A stretch of DNA of 64,000 bases from BOG-224 sp963783505. Its GTDB lineage: Bacteria; Acidobacteriota; Terriglobia; Bryobacterales; Bryobacteraceae. The notes under the pieces are model-generated. The model made no database searches. It was not told the origin of the DNA and worked only from the letters and a program-made list of their open reading frames with translations. A program made the position numbers and the translations under genes. Position 1 is the first letter of the stretch; every line of letters starts with the position of its first letter. Below, one piece after another: positions 59,776 to 64,000 of this stretch. The stretch lies in NCBI GenBank assembly GCA_963783505.1, contig CAWAOP010000056.1, forward strand, positions 434,001-498,000, read 5' to 3'.

Positions 59776-60359
59776 TCCATGGAGACCAGTAGGCTTAGGA
59801 ACGCGCGGCCTCGGGGACGGCCGTTGTTGCGGTCCATTTCCACTCTGGAGAGGAATACCAGGGTGCGCAGAATATCCCCGTCGCGAGTGCGCGCCATGCC
59901 CAACTCCTGCTGCTCCAGCTTACGGAACTCGGTGACCGCGGCCTGAGCGGCCGTGAAGATCCCGTCCGCCAGAGGGTTCGTGGGGCGGCTCTCGTAGTAG
60001 ACGCCGCTCTCAAGAGTCTTGTACGTGCGCACCAGGGCGTCCAGAGCGTCCCGCACGTCGCGATCGACGGCGCCTGAGATCCGGAGTGCGGCCTGCGCAA
60101 TCCCAGTGCCCAGAAAGGCGATGAGATCCGAGCGATCTCCGACGAAGTCCTCGGAGATCTCGATATCGCGATGCGGGAGGTCGTGCGGGTCGAGCGGCTG
60201 GGGGCGGTCATGCCTCCTGCTTTCCAGCAGGTACTCGCAATCGAGCGGGCAGGACACGGTGACCTCGCGTTCCGTTCCGCAGCAGATGGCGCAGATATCT
60301 CCCACCGCTCCGGGGCAGAAGCGGCGAGAGCGTCGAGTCTTGCAGAGGGCGCAGGCCAT
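59709..60359 (-). CDS. Cysteine-rich zinc-binding hypothetical protein
   Basis: A 216-residue protein. I take ATG 60359 as the start because MACALCKTRRSRRFCPG begins the conserved part; a longer frame to 60413 lacks support. The N-terminal 45 residues have a CxxC...C...CxxCC...C pattern (CALCK, FCP, CAICC, CPLDC), suggesting two zinc sites. The rest is helical, with VRTYKTLESGVYYESRP and QAAVTEFRKLEQQELG. I do not recognise a functional family. Its 3' end overlaps the end of fliM by 67 bases in opposite orientation, which is unusual for two unrelated genes. Confidence 0.65.
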   Translation of the reverse strand: MACALCKTRRSRRFCPGAVGDICAICCGTEREVTVSCPLDCEYLLESRRHDRPQPLDPHDLPHRDIEISEDFVGDRSDLIAFLGTGIAQAALRISGAVDRDVRDALDALVRTYKTLESGVYYESRPTNPLADGIFTAAQAAVTEFRKLEQQELGMARTRDGDILRTLVFLSRVEMDRNNGRPRGRAFLSLLVSMDQGAAAGFVEPAAGEPSGLIIP

Positions 60360-60487
60360 AGTTTCAGTATAGGGGGCGGCGGGTGGAAGCTCTCGGCGTT
60401 GTGTGTGCGACATAGAGGTGGTGGGGCCTCCAGTTTCGAAGTAGTTCGTAAGAATCTGGAGGTAACTGATACTAAAGTCCGTTCTCT

Positions 60488-60641
60488 AGCCCGCCAGGGC
60501 GCAAGAAATTAGCCCAGTGCGTAAGCACTGGGAAGGGATAACAACCCAGGAGAGCCCCGGAACGGGGCGTAAGCGCGTTCTGTCGCCCCGTTCCGGGGCT
60601 GGATCGATTTGCCTGTCTACCCACGGCTTGCGCCATGGGCT
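60488..60641 (+). repeat. Two-hairpin repeat units, two direct and one inverted
   Basis: Unit starts at 60488 (degenerate, AGCCCGCCAGGGCGCAAGAA) and 60553 (AGCCCCGGAACGGGGCG). An inverted unit follows at 60584-60600 (CGCCCCGTTCCGGGGCT), with its second hairpin at 60620-60641. The last two form a perfect 17-bp inverted repeat. They occupy the 366-base gap 60360-60725, which otherwise shows no gene. Confidence 0.8.
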
Positions 60642-60725
60642 AGTTCCTTTCGCTCCTTCGGAGCTTTGACCCGGTCTCGGACTTCATTCTCTATCGCACA
60701 ACCTTCGGTGTTTAGCCATGGGCTC

Positions 60726-61847
60726 TCAGCCTGCTGCGCCAACGGTCTGCTCGTATGTCCGGCGGAAGAAGCTATCCGTCATCCCGGCGATGTAGTCGCA
60801 GACTACGCGATGTGCGGGCTCGGCGGCGGCTCGTTCCGAGTAGAACTCGGGCATGCGGCCGGGACTATTCAGAAAGAACTGAAAGAGCCCAGCGACCATC
60901 TCCATGGAACGCTGCCGGTCCGCCTGCAGGGCCGGCGCCGAGTAGACCTCGGCGAACAGAAACTTCTTTAGGGCGACGGCGCTTGCCCGCGCTTCTAGGG
61001 TCAGCGAGGCGATGCGCTCGGGATACGCGCGCACCTCGTCGACGCTGTTCATTCCTGTTTGAATCGCTTTCCAGGCGGTTCCCTCGATTAATGCGGATAC
61101 GAAACCATCGATCAATCGCCGCAACGATTCATGGAAGCGCTCGCGTTCGGTCGCCCCGGGGAACTCCGCGGAGACCGCTTCGTGAATGGCTCCGTAGAGG
61201 GGCACGCACGCAGCCGCTCGCTCGGGGGACAACATGCCGGCGGAGTAGCCATCGTCCAGGTCGGCGGCGTTGTACGCGATTTCATCGGCGGGATCGATGA
61301 GCTGGGCTTCGAGGGCGGGCTTCATGCCGGGCAGGTACTCGTCCAATTCCGGGGACACGCCCGGACCGAAATCTTTCGAATGCTTGGCAATGCCCTCGCG
61401 AACCTCGAAGGTCAGGTTGAGGCCCGGGAATCGGGCGTACCGCTGCTCGAAACGTTCGACGATATTGAGAGCGTGCAGATTATGGTCGAAGCGCTCCCCG
61501 AAGCGCGCCATCTGGCGATTGAGTTCTTCTTCGCCCGCGTGGGCGAAGGGAGGATGGCCGATATCGTGCGCCAGAGCCAGCGCCTCGGTGAGGTCTTCAT
61601 CGAGGCCGAGCGCGCCGGCTGCGGTCCGCGCAATCTGCGCGACCTCGATGGTATGCGTCAGGCGGTTCCGAAAGTGATCGGAAAGGCCGGGAGTAAAGAC
61701 CTGAGTTTTGGCTTCCAGGCGCCGGAACGCGCGGGCATGCACGATGCGGTCGCGGTCGCGCTGAAACGCGTTGCGGTAGGGGTGTTCCGGCTCGGGGTAG
61801 CGCCTGCCCCGGCTTTGTTCCACCGGAAATCGAAGGCGCCCGAGCAT
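60726..61847 (-). CDS. dgt: Deoxyguanosinetriphosphate triphosphohydrolase-like HD enzyme
   Basis: A 373-residue HD-superfamily hydrolase. The metal ligands are H65 in RLTHTIEV, H94-D95 in LAHDIGHPPFAHAG and D188 in DEIAYNAADLDDG. The N-terminus carries RNAFQRDRDRIVHARAFRRLEAKTQVF, the typical dGTPase opening. It should cleave dNTPs (usually dGTP) to deoxynucleoside and triphosphate, controlling dNTP pools and possibly limiting phage replication. It lies 13 bases after the gene at 61861 on the same strand, so the two are probably co-transcribed. Confidence 0.92.
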   Translation of the reverse strand: MLGRLRFPVEQSRGRRYPEPEHPYRNAFQRDRDRIVHARAFRRLEAKTQVFTPGLSDHFRNRLTHTIEVAQIARTAAGALGLDEDLTEALALAHDIGHPPFAHAGEEELNRQMARFGERFDHNLHALNIVERFEQRYARFPGLNLTFEVREGIAKHSKDFGPGVSPELDEYLPGMKPALEAQLIDPADEIAYNAADLDDGYSAGMLSPERAAACVPLYGAIHEAVSAEFPGATERERFHESLRRLIDGFVSALIEGTAWKAIQTGMNSVDEVRAYPERIASLTLEARASAVALKKFLFAEVYSAPALQADRQRSMEMVAGLFQFFLNSPGRMPEFYSERAAAEPAHRVVCDYIAGMTDSFFRRTYEQTVGAAG

Positions 61848-61860
61848 GGCAGGCGACCGG

Positions 61861-62559
61861 CTATTCGGGAATCGAGTTATTCAAGCTCGACGCCACTTCG
61901 CCGACGGCTCCGCTCTTCGCCACCAGCGGCTGCAAGAGCTTGCGGGCCTCGTCGGGCTTCTTTTGCATGATGGCCCTGGCCAGCGAGATGGTGGCCTCTT
62001 CCTGCGTGACGAAAATGGTGGGCTTGGCGATCAGATCGCGCAAGGTCTTTTCGCCCATGTCGGCGCGGCCGTCCGAAAAGTAGATCTGCGCCAGCGCCAG
62101 CTTGGCCAGAGAACCGTACCTGTCTCCGCCGCTCGAAGCGATCTCCAGAAACGCCTTCTCCGCGTCGGTGAGCTTTCCTTGTTCGCCCAGAAGACAGCCG
62201 AGATAGTAGCCGGCGATTCGCGCTTCGTCGCTGCCCGAATACTTCGTCCGGACTTCGGTGAGGAGTTGGGTGGCCGTCTGTACCTTGGCGTCCTGGGTCG
62301 GAAAAGTCAGTCCGGGAGTTCCCGCGGGCGCGCCGACCGGAGCGTCGTAAGCCAGCATCGCATGGTACAGCGTGTCCTGCCGGGCGGCGTGCTGCCGGCT
62401 CGAATAGAACAAGTAGGCGGTGATGAGAAGCGCCAGCGCTACGGCGGCGCTTCCGTAACGGACGACGTCTTTCTTGTGTTGCTCGAAAAAATTGACCGTC
62501 AAGCCAAGGTCTTCGGCGAACTTATCGGACTTGAGCTCTTTGCGCGAAATTCTAGCCAC
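61861..62559 (-). CDS. YfgM-like membrane-anchored TPR protein
   Basis: A 232-residue protein. A basic N-terminus (MARISRKELKSDKFAEDLG) is followed by one membrane helix (about 37-52, AAVALALLITAYLFYSS) and TPR-like helical repeats in the periplasm (AGYYLGCLLGEQGKLTDAEKAFLEIA, AKLALAQIYFSDGRAD). The plan matches YfgM-type proteins that associate with the Sec translocon and with periplasmic chaperones in proteobacteria; whether this holds in Acidobacteriota is not known. It is the first gene of a leftward pair with the dGTPase gene. Confidence 0.72.
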   Translation of the reverse strand: MARISRKELKSDKFAEDLGLTVNFFEQHKKDVVRYGSAAVALALLITAYLFYSSRQHAARQDTLYHAMLAYDAPVGAPAGTPGLTFPTQDAKVQTATQLLTEVRTKYSGSDEARIAGYYLGCLLGEQGKLTDAEKAFLEIASSGGDRYGSLAKLALAQIYFSDGRADMGEKTLRDLIAKPTIFVTQEEATISLARAIMQKKPDEARKLLQPLVAKSGAVGEVASSLNNSIPE

Positions 62560-62702
62560 GAGAACCTCTGTATGTGCTGGAAAACCCTATGCTAACACGG
62601 CCAGTGTCCATTCCGCGCGCCGGATCTCCGCGGACCTCTTTTTGGGGGCCTCCCACTCCTAGAAACACATGTTTCGGTCTGTTCCAAAAGCCCCGCGCCT
62701 TG

Positions 62703-62708
62703 TAGAAT
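62703..62708 (+). promoter_or_regulatory. -10-like box (TAGAAT) 6 nt before the DsbA-like ATG 62715
   Basis: TAGAAT lies 6 nt upstream of the ATG, with no ribosome-binding site possible in the gap. A leaderless transcript is likely if this box is used. The 155-base gap also holds the promoter of the divergent YfgM-like gene. Confidence 0.4.
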
Positions 62709-62714
62709 AGTGTT

Positions 62715-63311
62715 ATGAAATGGATCGCCGCCGTGCTCGGGCTTGCGCTGCCCCTTTTAGCAGCCGGCCCCCCAATCGATAAGGCAAAGGCCCTGGGGAG
62801 TCCGACCGCCCCCATCATGCTCGAGGTATTCAGCGACTTTCAGTGTCCCATGTGCAAGGCCTTTCACCAGGAGACGCTGCCGCTTCTGATGAGGGAATTC
62901 GTGATTCCCGGGAAGGTCTACATAGTGAGCCGGGAGTTCCCGCTGAACCGGGCGGACCATCCGTTTTCGAAGGACGCCGCGGCGTACGCTACCGCCGCCG
63001 CCCGGATCAACCAGTACGGTCCTGTTACGGACTCTCTGTTCCGGGACCAGGAGTCCATCGAAAAGTCGGGCAAACTTTGGGATTCGGTGGCCAAAGGGTT
63101 ATCGCTCGATCAGCAGAAGCGCATCCAGGCGCTGGCCAAGGACCCCGAGGTTCTCAAGGAAGTGCAGGACGATGCCAACTACGCGATGAGCCTGGGCGTC
63201 GGAGGCACGCCGACCGTGAACCTGGTCCGCGGTTCCAAGCATTTTCTGCTGACGGGAACCACGCTGAATTATACGCTGCTGAAGTCGATGATCAATGACA
63301 TGGCGAAGTAG
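62715..63311 (+). CDS. Periplasmic DsbA-like thiol oxidoreductase
   Basis: A 198-residue protein with a signal peptide (about 1-17). The thioredoxin fold has SDFQCPMCKAFHQE (redox Cys44 and Cys47) and a cis-proline loop GVGGTPTVNLV. It resembles the single-domain DsbA/BdbD-type proteins that introduce disulphides into exported proteins. It overlaps the following MauE/DoxX-type membrane protein by 17 bases, which could recycle its cysteines as DsbB or VKOR does. A longer DsbA-like protein is at 4198. Confidence 0.88.
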   Translation: MKWIAAVLGLALPLLAAGPPIDKAKALGSPTAPIMLEVFSDFQCPMCKAFHQETLPLLMREFVIPGKVYIVSREFPLNRADHPFSKDAAAYATAAARINQYGPVTDSLFRDQESIEKSGKLWDSVAKGLSLDQQKRIQALAKDPEVLKEVQDDANYAMSLGVGGTPTVNLVRGSKHFLLTGTTLNYTLLKSMINDMAK

Positions 63312-63762
63312 GCTATTGCGGGCGCTGCCCATCGTGCTGCGAATCGCGTTGGGAGTAGTGTTTGTCTACGCGGGCTGGCTGAAACTGCGCGACCCGTGGC
63401 AATTGTTCGCCGGGGCGATCGGCGATTACAAGGTCATGCCCGAGTGGACGCTCGAGCCCTTGGCGCGCGCGCTTCCATGGGCGGAGGTGGCGATCGGAGC
63501 GTTGCTCGCGATCGGACGCTGGCTGAGAACGGCGTCCACGGCGTGTTCCTGCCTTCTTGTCGTTTTCTTCGTGCTTATGGTGCGGGCGTTCGCGAAAGGC
63601 ATGGAGATCAGTTGCGGATGCTTCGGCTCGGAGAAGGACCTGATCTCATGGCGTACCTTGTTGCGGGATGGCTCGATGCTAGCGGCGTCATTGGCGGTGA
63701 CGTGGTTCGCGTTTGCGCGCAAGCGGCGTGCCGCGAGAGCGGAGCCCGAGGCAAGCGCCTAA
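63295..63762 (+). CDS. MauE/DoxX-type redox-associated membrane protein
   Basis: A 155-residue protein with four hydrophobic helices. It contains VLRIALGVVFVYAGWLKLRDPWQLF (helix 1), then two more helices and a conserved cysteine loop, ISCGCFGSEKDLISWRTLLRD, characteristic of MauE/DoxX proteins that accompany thiol-disulphide enzymes. In methylamine dehydrogenase clusters MauE helps form disulphides. Here its 17-base overlap with the DsbA-like gene strongly suggests a joint role in re-oxidising or reducing that protein. The C-terminus is basic. Confidence 0.82.
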   Translation: MTWRSRLLRALPIVLRIALGVVFVYAGWLKLRDPWQLFAGAIGDYKVMPEWTLEPLARALPWAEVAIGALLAIGRWLRTASTACSCLLVVFFVLMVRAFAKGMEISCGCFGSEKDLISWRTLLRDGSMLAASLAVTWFAFARKRRAARAEPEASA

Positions 63763-63781
63763 GCGTCTGCCCGAAGGCATT

Positions 63782-63805
63782 GGCAGGCGGAAGCGCCTGC
63801 CCCAC
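63782..63805 (-). repeat. GTGGGGC-family palindromic repeat, copy j
   Basis: GGCAGGCGGAAGCGCCTGCC followed by CCAC, between the convergent MauE-like gene and the gene running off the window end. Confidence 0.65.
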
Positions 63806-63806
63806 T

Positions 63807-64000
63807 CTAACCCTTTTTCTCAATCCAGAGGCTGCCGCCGCGATGGGTGACACAGAGCGGCATGGCTTGCGACAGTAGCGCGCGCCGGCATTTGTAAATC
63901 CAATCGGAAAAGAAGAGCACCTTGTAGCGCGGGTTTGCTTCGAGGAACGCGCGCAGGAAGTAGGCCTCGTTCCACGAGCGGTTCTGGCCGGCGATCCACG
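63807..64000 (-). CDS. C-terminal fragment of an unidentified protein, cut by window end
   Basis: The last 63 codons of a leftward gene: NRSWNEAYFLRAFLEAN, then YKVLFFSDWIYKCRRALLS and CVTHRGGSLWIEKKG to a TAG stop at 63807-63809. The frame is fully open to the window edge, and codon use (G/C at third positions) matches neighbouring genes. I do not recognise the family. Confidence 0.6.
   Translation of the reverse strand, partial: WIAGQNRSWNEAYFLRAFLEANPRYKVLFFSDWIYKCRRALLSQAMPLCVTHRGGSLWIEKKG

Overview
The window looks like chromosomal DNA of a high-GC soil-type Acidobacteriota, most like the Solibacter/Bryobacter group. This is inferred from gene content, not from a marker gene. It has a DUF1592-type multidomain cytochrome paired with a DUF1552 protein, a TIGR03790 protein, a PEP-CTERM secreted protein, a secreted carboxypeptidase-regulatory-like protein, a TIGR02436 four-helix-bundle gene, and many palindromic intergenic repeats. 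I saw no rRNA, tRNA, prophage, plasmid functions or CRISPR array.

Layout. 1-4.1 kb: end of a riboflavin operon (ribD-ribE), a leftward pair (GT-C glycosyltransferase, ureide-permease-like transporter), and a four-helix-bundle gene between inverted purine-rich repeats. 4.2-12.5 kb: a DsbA-like protein, a frameshifted HEAT/beta-propeller gene, a secreted M28 peptidase with a PDZ domain, and small secreted or membrane proteins. 12.5-16.2 kb: metX-metW (metW frameshifted), then a complete-looking group II intron encoding a maturase. 16.4-28 kb: mostly leftward genes (glycosyltransferase, esterase, nucleoside-hydrolase-like protein, DUF1552/DUF1592 pair, PEP-CTERM protein, asparagine synthetase), with a 70-bp-period array of two-hairpin repeats. 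28-33 kb: four-gene export operon of three HlyD-type adaptors and one MacB-like permease, with no ATPase. 33-41 kb: amidase, carboxypeptidase-regulatory-like protein, TPR membrane protein, and a four-carbon-acid kinase/dehydrogenase (DUF1537-PdxA2) operon.

41-53 kb is the most unusual part. A 200-nt structured RNA candidate of 6S-like shape precedes a Ser/Thr kinase-AAA-TPR regulator. Three bases after the regulator stop lies a 1124-residue fusion of a catalase/allene-oxide-synthase-like domain, one membrane helix and a RoxA-like di-haem cytochrome. A 1163-residue membrane-associated patatin lipase converges on them. Together they could form a regulated lipid-release and lipid-oxidation module, which is a hypothesis. 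53-64 kb: LarA-N-type protein, secreted proteins, a Spy/CpxP-like protein, LysR regulator, an isolated fliM, a dGTPase, and a DsbA-MauE/DoxX redox pair.

Three dispersed palindromic repeat families run through the intergenic DNA, and one copy lies in frame inside the DUF1537 kinase gene. Five frameshifts in otherwise intact genes can each be repaired by changing the length of one short base run by a single base, so sequencing or assembly indels are the first explanation. Several genes have a -10-like hexamer 5-10 nt before the start codon, suggesting leaderless or very short-leader transcripts.
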